Assembly: GCA_019914945.1 (NCBI GenBank)
Contig: CM034103.1
Span: forward strand, 13,916,785-13,980,784
DNA: 64,000 bases
Reading direction: 5' to 3'
Source: Typha latifolia
Taxonomy: Eukaryota > Streptophyta > Magnoliopsida > Poales > Typhaceae
Shown here: positions 1 to 10,683 of the stretch, piece by piece
Layout: each line of letters starts with the position of its first letter
How positions within the stretch are numbered: the first letter of the stretch is position 1
Translations under genes and position numbers: made by a program
Notes under the pieces: generated by a model
Databases searched by the model: none
The model's input: the letters and a program-made list of their open reading frames with translations, nothing else
What the model was told of the DNA's origin: nothing

Positions 1-739
1 TCTTAATCTTGTACTCATCCGATCTATTTAAGTGCCTATTCCAGAATTTGGTTTTGACATCTATAACAGAATTAGGCAGATCCTTTTCTTGGTAAATTTG
101 ATCTTCATAGTTAATGTTGCATTCTTGAAGAAACTGACTCATTCATCCTCTATCAAGTTCCAAATCTTTGAACTCACAGATCAGGCTTGAGTTCCTAGTT
201 GATCGTGCATTGGCCTATATAACTATGCTATAGAAAAATTTAAATATGATATCTATTTTTTCCCTTTTCATCATTTATTTTCAACTATAAACTGTTGTAA
301 TACTTTTAAGTATGTAAAATGTAATTCTAATCGAGGTTTAAGTTTCATAGGGTTTAATGCATCCTTGAAGAAAGTGAGTCATTTATCTTCCCATTGATTT
401 CCATGTTTGTCAATTCACAATCATGGTTTTAACTTTGTATCTAAAAAATGTTGGCATATCGACTCATACAAGCTAGGTGCATCAAATCCTCAATTACCTT
501 TCGTCTTCCTTTGCTTCAGTTATCCTGACCATAGGTTGTCGAATACTGGAAGAATTCTTTTATGTAGATCAAGTTCTGATCGTGGCCTATATTCATTAGT
601 TCCTATGTCTCTTTTATATTCATGTGAATTTTTTTTATGATCTTCTGTGGTCTGATCAATATGTCTGAGAGTTATCTTTAGTTTGTGTCACATTTCAAAG
701 CATAGCCCTGAGATGAATCAAGAACCATGTAAATCTGGT
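1..739. other. AT-rich intergenic sequence, no gene seen
   Basis: No coding sequence I can support; the longest open frame (77 codons at 407-640) has no recognisable motif. The text resembles the degenerate AT-rich repeats further right (for example the phrase around 361-385 echoes 121-145), so it is probably the edge of the same repeat-rich block. Confidence 0.5.
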
Positions 740-2660
740 CATGGTGGGTAAGAAAACTAATTTGTCAGATACTTTTGCTTCAATTAGGACATCTGAAATG
801 AGTAATGGAAATGAGGAGGAATTGAATACTCTCTGTTAAAATGGATGGATTTGATACGCGTGCCTGAGTGGGACTTAAAACCTAATTGGGAAAGATTATC
901 TATTTGGTGGTTAATGGATGCTAAGATGTTTCTTCTAGAATTCCATAATGTATGAATGATACAGGAGATTGTTGAAATAAGAAATCTATCAGTAGGAGAG
1001 GTGGAGATTGGAACTGATGAGTGCAAAGCTGAAAATGGAGCAGAACAAACAATAATAGCAGCAGAAGTAGTATGGATTAAAGTTTTAGGTTACCCTAGTT
1101 TTGCTGGAATAGAAATAGATGTGTGCATATGTGATTGTAATTTGATAATTTGAAAGCATTGATGAAATATTACATATGAAAGGTTTTATAGGGCGCTCAA
1201 ACTATTTCTCAGTAGTAGCCTAGAGAAACAATCCTAAAAAAAGAAGATTGCTATCAAGGGGGAAGACCTAGAGGAACAAAGATTGCCATCAAGGTAAGAA
1301 AATTGTTTTGTCAGACACTTTTGCTTCGATTAGTAAATCTGAAATGGCTAATAGAAATAAGGAGGAGCTGAATATTGCCTGTCAAAATCGATGGATTTGA
1401 TACACATGTCTCTGGGACTTAAAACCTAGTTGGGAAAGAATATCTCTTTGGTGGTTAATGGATGCTAAGGTGTCTTTATATAATGTATGAATGATAAAGG
1501 AGACCGTTGAAATAAGAAATCTGTCAGCAGGGAAGGTGGAGATTGGAACTGATGAGTGAATAGCTGAAATTGGAGCAGAACAAACAATAGTAACAGCAGC
1601 AGGAACAGTATAGTATGAAATAAAGTTTTAGGTTACCCTATTTTTGTTGGAATAGAAATAAATGTGTGCAGATGTGATTGCAATTTGGTAATTTGGAAGA
1701 TATTGATGAAAGATTACAGATGAAAATGTTTTTTAGAGCACTCAAACTATTCTCAGTGGTAGTCTAGAGAAACAACCCTAAAATATGAAGATTGCCATCA
1801 AGGAATATGACTGTTGAGTCATGAGGATATCTACTCTTGGAAGGGAGAAGACCTAAAAGAACAAAGATTGCCATCAATGTAAGAAAATTTATAATATCAG
1901 GCACTTTTGCTTCTATTAGGAAATCTGAACTGGCTAATGGAAGTGAGGAGGAATTGAGTGCTGTCTGTTAAAATGGATGAATTTGATACGCGTGTCTGAG
2001 TGGGACATGAAACCTAATTGGGAGAGAATATATATTTGGTGGTTAATGGATGCTAAGGTGTTTTTTTATAGAATTCCAAATGAAACCTGTCCAAACTCTG
2101 GAAGAGTAATGTATGAATGATGAAGGAGACTATTGAAATAAGATATTGAATCATTGATGAGTGAAAAGCTGAGAATGTAGTAGCAGCAGCAGCAGTAGTA
2201 ATAGTACAGCTTAAGTTTTAGCTTACCCTATTTTTGCTGGAATATAAATAAATGTGTATAAATGTGATTGTAATATGGTAATTTGGAAGCCCTTGATGAA
2301 AGATTATAGATGAAAAGGATTTTTAGGCCACTTAAACTATTTCTCAGTAGTAGTCTACTAATCTAGACAAACAACCATAAAAAATGAAGATTCCCATCAA
2401 GGAAAAGGATGGATGAGTCATGAGGATATCCACTGTTAGAAGGGAGAAGACCTAGAGGAACAAAGATTCCTATCAAGGTAAGAAAACTGATTTATCAGAC
2501 ACTTTTGTTTCAATTAGGAAATCTGAATCGGCTGATGGAAATGAGGAGGAATTGAATATTGTCTGTTAAAATGGATGGATTTGATACATGTGTCTGAGTG
2601 GGACTTCAAACCTTGTTAGGAGAAAATATATTTTTGGTGGTTGATGGATGCTAAGGTGTT
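740..2660. repeat. Tandem array, four degenerate copies of a 0.55-0.6 kb unit
   Basis: The same block, a 'cttttgctt..attagg' start followed by 'gaggaggaattgaat', 'atggatggatttgatac' and 'tttggtggttaatggatgc', begins near 771, 1316, 1903 and 2501, giving periods of about 545, 587 and 598 bp. A second anchor, 'ttctcagtagtag' followed by 'agagaaacaa', lies near 1205, 1750 and 2340. Copies differ by many substitutions and small indels, so the array is old. Part of the unit ('gagtcatgaggatatc...ggaagggagaag', 1815 and 2410) also occurs inside the larger units to the right (4855, 14085), so this array was probably derived from them. Confidence 0.8.
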
Positions 2661-5418
2661 TCATACTATCAAGAAATATAAATTTATAAAGACAAGGACA
2701 GTAAGAAGATGCAGCAAGCATGAGGGTCCAGTTTCTAGTGGCACTAGTAGCAAGATCAAGAAAACTGGAAAATGGATGGCTATGAATTATGATATGCCTG
2801 AGTTCTGAGAATTTTGAATTGCAGAAGTTTATAAATCTTAAGTTGATTAAAACAGCAAATAGCTGTAGGTTTTATGTTGGGGATATGGAATTTTGCAAGA
2901 AGGGATATGGAATGTCATGGTGCTAAAGAGAAAAGTAGAAAGGGATATGGAATGGCTGAATTGGAAAATAGGAGGGTGTCATAGGAAGGACTAGAAAGAA
3001 TTTTGCAAGAGGGGATCAATACAATAATTGATGGAAATATTGTAGTGGACAAGAAAGACAGAGGATAACAGATATGGTGACCGGAGAACAAGCTGATTTT
3101 TCATGTCTACAATAAACAGAAAATGCAGCAATATCTGGAAGTTTTGAGCAGTATGGGGTCAAATAAAATGGAGGAATAGAGGAATACCTAGTGAAGGACG
3201 AGCTTCTGTAATCCGATAACATGCTATATAAGGAATAGGGATGCAGAATGAAGAAAAAGTATGAAAGTGCTTGATTTTGATGTAAATTTGTCAACAGATG
3301 CACTAAATAGAAATGGACTGGGAAAAGGATCCGTTCAGAGAAGAATAGTTGGGGAAGAAGGATTCAAATGGAAATGTTGTTGTTAATAGTTAAAATGATA
3401 AACTTCTGGGTCTATATATTTGAGAGAAACAGAGGAGGAAATTTGGATATTAATGGCTGATTATGTCCTGAGGTTGCGAATGGAGAAGTTGGAAGGTGTG
3501 CCCCCATGATATCAGAAATATAGGAATTGATAAGAAAGGGCAACAGTTATATAGAACTAGGACCTCTCCTGATGAGAACTATATCTAAAGCTGATTTTAG
3601 TCTTGGTCAATCTAATTTGGCATTCTTGTGTTTTTTAGTTTAATTTAATTTTAACATTCCCCTTTTCCCTCATATTTTCTGTTTGAAATAGGGGTTGAGT
3701 TCTTTGATTATTAATTGACGCATGATACAATACCCAACTAGACATTCTCTGAAATAGAAAATAATAGATGAAATCTTCCTAAACCTTTTTTTTTAATCTT
3801 GGATCTTGACAATTAAATAGTAAATCTTATACACTTAAACTTCATCTCATGGTTCAGGACTTCATATTTTAAGTCCAAAAACCTTATCTTGACCTCTCTG
3901 TCTTCACTATTTAAGGACCTCGTTGCAAATTAGCACTTCTCTGAGCTGTCAAAGCTATCTGTAATTCTGATTTTGGCCCCAGTCAAAATAACTACCCATT
4001 CTGGTGTTTCCATCATAATAAACATTGTCTTGTCATATTCCTTTGCTGCTGTTGCAGTCTCTTGCTGCATTACCTAGAATTATGACTTCGATTTTGTCTC
4101 TGACATATCTTCATTTGGCAAAATGGTCTTTAATACATTGTCCATCGGTAAATAAAGAAAGAATGCTGCTCAATTCAATTTCATCTTATGCCTCGTTACT
4201 TAATATTTTAAGTGAAAAACGTTCATCTCATCTTGATCTCTCTTTAGCCACTATGTAAGAACCTAGTTCCAAATCAAAACTTTTCAATCTTGAATGCAGC
4301 TATTTTGAGTACTGATGTTAATCTACTCAATCTATTCATGCCTTTTTGCTTTCTATTGTAATTTAAGATTGTCCTTTTCTTTAAAAAAATCTAGAACTAG
4401 GACCTTGAATTTTGTTTCATATCTATCATCATTTGGCAAATAAAGAAAAAATGTTTGCTGCAAATTAAATGTCATTGGATGGTCATGACTTCGGAGCTCA
4501 GATTCTTAGGTCTTAAACCTTTCATCTCATCTTGACCTCTATGTTGTTAGTGTACAAAAATCTAATTTCACATCAGCTGTACCAATCCCAATCATGACTA
4601 TGTTAAATGTTGATTTTAATCCATGCTAATTTAATTAGGCGTCTTGTATTACTATCCATCATAATACTGTATACAAATATAAATTCAAATCAGACCTATT
4701 TATCCCAATCTCACAACTATGTAAACTGCTGATTTTAGTTCATGTTAATCTAATTAGGCCTCCATGTGTTATTGTTATAATTTGCCACTATCTTTCATCT
4801 TTTTATCAGTACAAGTAATATCATATCCAATGTTTCCATTGAGAAATGGATGTATGAGTCATGCAGTATCCAGTGTTGGAAGGGAGAAGAGCTGGAGAAA
4901 CAAAGATGGGAGGATCAAGAAAAGAAAGTTGGGTATATAAAAATGAAAAGATAGAAAGGGAAAAGGTAAAGAAAAAAAAAATAGAAAAGGAGAAAGTTGA
5001 TTACATGCTCAGGGGGGCTAAAATCTACGGGAGGAGGAGAAGTAGAAGGATAAAGGAAAAAAGATTGGGTAAATGATACATGAATCTATGGAGAAATGGG
5101 AAAAATTTTCACGAAAATCATAGAGTGGATGCCTAAAAACAATGAGACAATAAATTTGCTATGGAGAAAGATGATATGGTTAAGAATGATAGAAGTACAA
5201 AAGTCCAAAATAGTTGACCCCATTATGCCAAAATGGATGCTCATGAGGAATAGAAAGAGTTGTGATTATATAAGGCGGAATGTCTATTGCAGATTTGACT
5301 AACTCCTAATGCAGAGATTTTGGACATTTATCCATTGCAATCAAGGGGAGCATTTTCTAGCGCAAGAGGCATTAGGTTTTGGTACTATCAAGGAGTATAA
5401 AGGCGAGGACAGCAAGAG
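2661..5418. repeat. First large unit of the nested repeat array (left of Copia insertion)
   Basis: The unit runs from an anchor near 2665 ('atcaag...ataaagacaaggacag', then 'ccagtttctagtggcac') to its next occurrence near 5390. Inside, a degenerate monomer recurs: the phrase 'ctgatt(t)ta/g..c..gt(t/c)aatctaatta' starts at about 3591, 3967, 4312, 4610 and 4729. It is followed each time by a 'cttgtgttt' type stretch and preceded by a 'catctcatcttgacctct' type stretch. Open frames inside (4861-5302) are basic low-complexity translations of repeat DNA, and I do not call a gene. The Copia element interrupts the next unit. Confidence 0.75.
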
Positions 5419-5526
5419 ATAGGGGCCTATGAGGGAATAGGCCATCATGTTGTAAGTGAGCCTTGTAGGCTATATAAGCCTCGTCATTAGAACAATAAAT
5501 AAGTATGAAGGCTTTCTTTTCAAACA
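5416..5526 (+). repeat. 5' LTR (about 111 bp, left end altered)
   Basis: From 'ggggcctatgaggg' to 'caaaca' it matches the 3' LTR with few differences. It carries a TATA-like box ('gctatataagcc', about 5468-5479) and an AATAAA signal near 5490, so promoter and polyadenylation signals fit in a very short LTR. The expected 5' TG terminus is not seen. Relative to the 3' LTR, about 12 bp between 'gagata' and 'ggggcc' are missing, and the bases before 'gagata' are array sequence. Confidence 0.8.
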
Positions 5527-5529
5527 ATA

Positions 5530-5541
5530 TGGTATCAGAGC
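5530..5541 (+). promoter_or_regulatory. Primer-binding site for initiator Met tRNA
   Basis: TGGTATCAGAGC, the standard plant Copia minus-strand priming site complementary to the 3' end of initiator methionine tRNA, four bases after the CA end of the 5' LTR. Confidence 0.9.
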
Positions 5542-5719
5542 TGTTAAGTTAGCCACAACAAAAACAAAAGAGATCACCAGCGGCAGATTGTCTGCGCTGG
5601 ATTTTCCTTCCCCCCCTTGCCTCCATGAGCTTCTGGTCACGGTGGGATTGCTCCCTTGATCGCGAGTTGATCCACCATGCGATCGAGGCCTTTGAGGAGC
5701 ACCTCGCGGCACCAGAGAC

Positions 5720-5916
5720 AAGGGTCTCGGGAAGGATGGCGCGAAGCGGCACTGGAAGGTCCTCCGCGACAACATCCAGGGGATTACAAAGCCGGCAATC
5801 CGGCGGCTGGCGAGGAGGGGGAGAGTGAAGCGTATCAGTGGCTTGATCTACGAGGAGAGGACGTCGTATATGCCCTCAAGCGCCAGGGGAGGATGCTCTA
5901 CGGGTTCGGCGACTAA
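5720..5916 (+). pseudogene. Histone H4 coding fragment captured in the Copia leader
   Basis: Reading 5720-5857 in one frame gives [18 protein letters not shown] and continues through the H4 segment [15 protein letters not shown] to ISGLIYEE. These are roughly H4 residues 8-53, with three visible substitutions: G to D, R to W, and G to R after RRG. Then 31 or so residues are missing, and from 5860, in another frame, the sequence resumes at H4 residue 85 ([17 protein letters not shown]) and ends at a TAA, with T to M and a final G to D change. H4 is nearly invariant in eukaryotes, so the match is unambiguous even though short. The N-terminal seven residues are not recognisable. It lies between the primer-binding site and gag, has no intron, is GC-rich unlike its surroundings, and cannot encode a histone fold. 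Confidence 0.9.
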
Positions 5917-6247
5917 GCTCCTCCCTCCTCAAGAAGGTCTTGTTGTCAAGAAAAGAAAAAAAAGGTGATATGGTGAATTTCTCTCTCTCGTTATTAGGCA
6001 TTTGGGTCCGCTCACCCTTTTCTTGGTATACTGGTACACATGCTTCCCACCTGGGGTCTTCACAACCCTAGTTTGATTCGATTTCGTGGCATAGATGTGC
6101 CGCTTCCTATAGAGGTAGAGATCTCGATGTATTGAAGGACCGAAATCTAATTAAGAAAATTAAAGATTGAGATCGGGTCAAATCAAGAAAAGGAAGGAAG
6201 TCGCGGATGATCTGTGTGACCTAGACTTGGATCCTTGAGATTGATCG

Positions 6248-7120
6248 ATGGAGGATATTATGAAGAAGTTGAGTGAGACTAAACTCAAGACCTATGAGAC
6301 TAGATCTTCCTCCTGTGGATCTGAAACTTGATGGACCAGCTACGTACTTGAGTTGGTCGCGTCAGATCGAAGCTGCTCTAGTAGGGAAGAGACTAGATGG
6401 ATACCTGACAGGAGTCAAGGCTAAGCCAGCAAGTGACAGTGCTGAGGCAGATGAGTGGAGGACCAAACATGCCTTGCTTTACATCTGGCTATTGAACTCA
6501 ATGGTTCCAAAGATTGCTTCATCAATGGACGACATTCGAAAGGTAGTGGATATCTGGGCGAAGCTGAAAAGGACCTATGCTGGGGCCGAGAACCACATAG
6601 ATCCAGTGCGACATAGAGGTGGTGGTGCAGGGTGATAGATCTATTCAGGAGTACTCTATGGAGCTAGAGCAATAGTGGCAAGATCTTGATCATTTCTCAC
6701 CTGTGTTGAGAATGATCCGGAATGCAAGAGCAGGGAGTTCAATGCACAGATGAGGACTATGCAATTCTTGGCTCATCTGAATCCGACCTTTGATTAGAGG
6801 AGATCAGTCATTCTAGCCAGACGAAGATCCCTTCATTGGATGAGGCCATCTCTGCGATGATACAAGAGGAGAGTTGCATGAGGCTGCATTATGAGCCGGG
6901 TGGACTTCCAGGTGCTCGATCAACATTAGATATTGTGAGCTCAGTTATAACAAGTGCACAAGGGGAGACCCGTAAGTGCTACAACTGCGGAGAAGTGGGA
7001 CACCTAAGCAAGGCATGTCCGAAGCCACCAAGGGAGAGAGAGACAGGTGAAAGAGGGCAGCCTGGAGGTTGTGGCTGTGGACGTGGAGGCCGTAGAGGAG
7101 GCAGTGGTAGGGGCTACTAG
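6248..7120 (+). pseudogene. Copia gag (UBN2-type) with zinc knuckle, frameshifted
   Basis: The capsid part reads DLPPVDLKLDGPATYLSW and on to VDIWAKLKRTYAG (6300-6590), a Copia gag core of the UBN2/retrotran_gag type. The probable original start is the ATG at 6248, which is in a different frame from the capsid segment, so there is a frameshift near 6290. Another follows near 6595, and stops follow from about 6632. The nucleocapsid zinc knuckle CYNCGEVGHLSKAC (CX2CX4HX4C) is intact at 6977-7018, followed by a Gly/Arg-rich tail. In a functional element Gag would assemble the particle and bind the RNA; this copy cannot make the full protein. Confidence 0.88.
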
Positions 7121-7214
7121 GCACATCTGATGTTAGAACCCACATATTGAGGAGGAGACAGGCTTCACCGAGGAGGAGCACGAGTTGTTCAAGATGCTTA
7201 AGAGGAAATAGAGA

Positions 7215-8690
7215 ATGGCAGGAGATGGAGGAAGGAAGGAGGCATCCACATCTAATCCCAGGGGTAACTTTGCTACCTTTGCTTATTCTTCCACAGGTAC
7301 TGCACATGCTCTTGCCTCTATACCTCCCACGAGATCACTAGATTGGATCATAGATTCTAGTGCATCTAGACATGTGACAGGGGCCTATAGTGAGTTCACC
7401 TCTTATACTCACTTGAGCCCTCTAGAGAGCATTCAGACCGCAAATGGTACATCCCAACCAGTGGTTGGTAATGGTATTGTTAAATGTACCGATTTAGTGA
7501 CCTTGTCCAATGTATTGCATGCTCCCTCATTTCCAGTAAACCTTTTGTCTATCAGTGTTATTATCCTCCAACTAAATTGTGTTATTTCCTTTGATATTCC
7601 TAAGGTGATCTTCACGGAGGAGACGGGCCGGAGACTTGGGACTGACACGTGGCATATAGGATTGTGGTACATAGACAAAGGAGGTTTGGATTCAACACTG
7701 ACATTTGTGATAGAGGGAGCTGGAGTAGGAGGTTTTGGGATGACTGTAGAGGAGGTGTTTCTACGGCATCATCAGCATACGGGTCATATTTCCTTTTTTG
7801 TTTTGAGTCTACTGTACCCTTCATTGTATAAAAAGGCAAATAAAGAAAAGGTAGTCTGTGATGCATGTGAGTTAGGAAAACATACCATAAGCTCTTATCA
7901 TAGCTCTGGGAATAGGAGTTCTGGGGTTTTTGATCTTATTCACTCTGATGTATGGGGGCCTTGTCTGGCAAATACAATCAATGGTTATAGATATTTTGTA
8001 ACCTTCATTGATTGCTTTTCTCGAGTTACTTGGCTATATTTGATGAAGAACAAGAGCGATGTATTGGCATGTTTCAAAGACTTTCACAAGGCAGTACAAA
8101 CCCAACACAATGCAGTGGTTAAGGTACTGAGATCCGACAATGGGACAGAGTATACCAACATGGCGTTTGGAGAGTATTTATCTACATAAGGGATACAACA
8201 TCGACCTACTGGCCCATATACACCGACATAGAATGGGGTAGCAGAACGGAAGAACAGACACCTGTTAGAGGTAGCTCGGTGCATGATGATCTCAATGAAT
8301 ATCCCAAACTACCTGTGGGGGCAAGCAATCTTAACAGCTGGCAACAGGATGCCCTCAAGGATATTGGATTGGAATTCCCCTGTGAGATGTTGAAGGGTGA
8401 ACTTTGAAAGTGTTTGGTTGTGTGTGCACTGTGAGAGATAACAAACCAACAGTAGGGAAGCTGGATTCTAGGGCAGTCAAGTGTGTCTTTGTAGGCTACT
8501 CTGCCACTCAGAAGGGGTATGTGTGTTGGAGTCCAGGAGAGGCGATTGTTTGAGTATGGATGTGACTTTCCGTGAGTCTGCGCCGTACGATCCCTCGAGA
8601 GTAGCCTCACCCTTTGGTGACTCGCCAGATAATGGAGAAATTGGGTGAGAAAGGGAGACAAATGAAGGAGAAATGCCGATTTAGTTAGAG
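7215..8690 (+). pseudogene. Copia pol: protease and integrase, degenerate
   Basis: The protease active-site region reads WIIDSSASRHVTG (about 7344-7382), so the usual D-S/T-G triad has become D-S-S. A pre-integrase segment with the HTGH motif follows (about 7770), then a CX2C pair, then the integrase core. The first catalytic Asp is in HSDVWGP (about 7943-7963) and the second in LRSDNGTEY (about 8129-8155). The frame stops at 8187-8189, and the third catalytic acidic residue lies beyond the stop in NGVAERKNRHLLE (about 8232-8270). Further frame breaks follow to about 8690. Confidence 0.88.
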
Positions 8691-8787
8691 ATGACATCGG
8701 GTCCTGTTGTGAGAAAAGAATTGGGTGAGGATGAGTTGGAAGTAGAGGTGACAGGAGGAGAGAACCAGGCTCAGGGGGAGTTAAAGA

Positions 8788-10549
8788 GTGTACCAGAGAA
8801 GGAGAAAGGTGAATGTGCCTATGCCTATAGTACCGCTCATGCCAACTCCCTCGTCTCCCTCTCCTCCAACTCCTGAGACACCTGCACCATCCACCACAGA
8901 CTCAGGTGATATGATTCCCCCCTCTTCTCTTCCCGTGACATTAAGGAGGACGTCTTGCAGCAATGTGGGAAACCCTCCTGATCGTTTCGGACATTATTCT
9001 AACCTCTCATCCACATACGAAGCATTCATTGCATCATTGGACATTGTCTCTATTCCCAAGTGTTGGCAGGTAGCAAAAGGAGACCCAAAGTGGAAGGCAG
9101 CCATGCATGAGGAACTAAGGGCTCTTGACAAAAATTGCACATGGGAGTTGGTGTCACTACCATCTAGAAAAAAGGCGGTTGGATGCAAGTGAGTTTTCAC
9201 TGTGAAGCAGAATCCAGACGGGCAAGATGAGCGCTACAAGGCACGCTTGGTGGCAAAAGGGTACAGTCAAACCTATGGCATTGTCTATGATGAGACCTTT
9301 GCACCTGTAGCGAAGATGAGCACCGTTTGGACATTAATCTCATTGGCAGTGAATGGTGGGTGGCAACTACACCAATTAGATGTAAAAAATGCATTTCTTC
9401 ATGGGGACCCAGTGGAAGAGGTGTACATGGATATACCACCAGGATTTGGCACAGACAAGACGGTGGGCAAGGTTTGCAGGTTGAAAAAGTCTCTCTATGG
9501 GCTAAAGCAGTCTCCACAAGCTTGGTTTGACAAGTTCAAGAGAGCTTTGGTAGGTATGGGGTACCAGCAGATCAATGCTGACCACACCGTATTCTTTCGA
9601 AGAAATGGGGGTCACATTACCATACTTGCAGTCTATGTGGATGATATGATCATCACAGGGGACGATGAGAAGGAGATTGCCCAACTCAAGGTGAGACTAG
9701 GCAAAGAGTTCGAGGTAAAGGATCTTGGTATGCTTCGATACTTCCTTGGGATCGAGATAGCTCGAGGAGCAGAGGGATTGTTCTCTCCCAAAGGAAGTAT
9801 ACACTTGATCTCCTTATTGAAACAGGAATGTTGGGGTGCAAACCTGCAGTTACACCGATCGACCAAAGGTTCAAACTCAGTGCAGAGGCCGGAGAACCAA
9901 TTGATCGCGAGAGATACCAAAGACTAGTAGGCAGGTTAATCTATTTGAGTCACACTTGTCCCGATATCTCGTTTGCGGTAAGTGTAGTGAGTCGCTACAT
10001 GCATGACCCATGGAAAGGTCATATGGATGCGGTGTATTAGATCCTGAGGTATCTGAAGAGTGCTCCTGGAAAGGGACTAATTTTTAAGAAGAATGGTCAT
10101 GTGAGCATTGAAGGCTACTGTGACTCTGATTGGGCTAGTTGTGCCGACGATAGGAGATCCACCTCAGGGTACTACATCTTTGTAGGAGGCAACTTAGTCT
10201 CTTGGAAGAGCAAGAAGCAGTCCTTGGTGGCAAGATCAACAGCAGAAGCGGAGTAGAGAGCCATGGCTTTAGGAGTCGCAGAGTTGATGTGGCTAAAAGG
10301 TATATTGGTGGAATTGAGGTTGGATCAGCCATAAGCATCACCAACAACCCAGTGCAGCATGACAGAACCAAGCATATTGAAATTGATCGGTTCTTCATCA
10401 AAGAGAAGTGGAACAGTGGACTCCTGGAACTAGACCATGTCTCAACTAAAGATCAAGCAGCAGATTGTCTGACGAAAGGGCTCAATTTGTTGGACCTAGC
10501 TAGAGGATGTGACAAGATGGGCTTAGTGGATATCTACCGCCCACCTTGA
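8788..10549 (+). pseudogene. Copia pol: reverse transcriptase and RNase H, degenerate
   Basis: The RVT_2 domain is well preserved: ERYKARLVAKGYSQ, then FAPVAKM, then LDVKNAFLHGD, then SLYGLKQSPQAWF, then the catalytic YVDDM at 9634-9648. A stop precedes it at about 9190-9192, where Trp is expected after GCK. A frameshift near 9820 moves to the next segment (9828-10040), which ends in a stop where Trp is expected (VY-stop-ILRYLK). The RNase H part follows (SDWASCADDRRSTSGY, then SWKSKKQSLVARSTAEAE) with a stop where Tyr is expected near 10253. The tail continues to DIYRPP at about 10546. Confidence 0.92.
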
Positions 10550-10556
10550 GGGGAAG
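10547..10556 (+). promoter_or_regulatory. Copia polypurine tract
   Basis: A purine run, gaggggaag, immediately precedes the TG that opens the 3' LTR. This is the plus-strand priming site of LTR elements. Confidence 0.8.
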
Positions 10557-10683
10557 TGTTGAGATAATTGGTTTTATAGGGGCCTATGAGGGAATAGGCT
10601 ATCATGTTGTAAGTGAGCCTTGTAGGCTATATAAGCCAAGTCATTAGATCAATAAAAAAGTATGAAGGCTTTCTTTTGAAACA
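10557..10683 (+). repeat. 3' LTR (127 bp)
   Basis: Starts TGTTGAGA after the polypurine tract and ends in ACA, giving proper TG...CA termini. It shares the TATA-like box and AATAAA-type signal of the 5' LTR. The next five bases, ATAGG (10684-10688), also occur at the left junction (5419-5423) and may be the target-site duplication, although the altered 5' end leaves this uncertain. Confidence 0.85.

Larger units (their letters stand above)
5416..10683 (+). mobile_element. Degenerate Ty1/Copia LTR retrotransposon
   Basis: Element order is short 5' LTR, initiator-Met-tRNA type primer-binding site, long GC-rich leader, gag with a zinc knuckle, protease, integrase, reverse transcriptase, RNase H, polypurine tract, short 3' LTR. 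Integrase before reverse transcriptase is the Copia order. Several in-frame stops (near 8187, 9190, 10037 and 10253) and frameshifts in gag mean this copy cannot encode its own proteins. It sits inside a unit of the large repeat array: the 5' flank (to about 5418) and the 3' flank (from 10684, 'gggatcc...tttctagtgccgcaag') are contiguous in the uninterrupted unit at 14590-14640. Confidence 0.93.

Noticed and set aside
4861..5302. Two adjacent Lys/Arg-rich plus-strand open frames
   Set aside because: They fall in the degenerate repeat unit; the matching copy at 14080-14470 is broken by stops and indels, so there is no sign of coding constraint.
5625..5916. Open frames of 67 and 79 codons in the Copia leader as a possible new accessory gene
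   Set aside because: Their sequence is a histone H4 fragment, read partly out of frame, joined by a deletion; the only open frame reaching the H4 C-terminus is out of frame for the first part, so no functional protein is supported.
8206..8697. A 163-codon minus-strand open frame
   Set aside because: Antisense of the Copia integrase region; no recognised domain.
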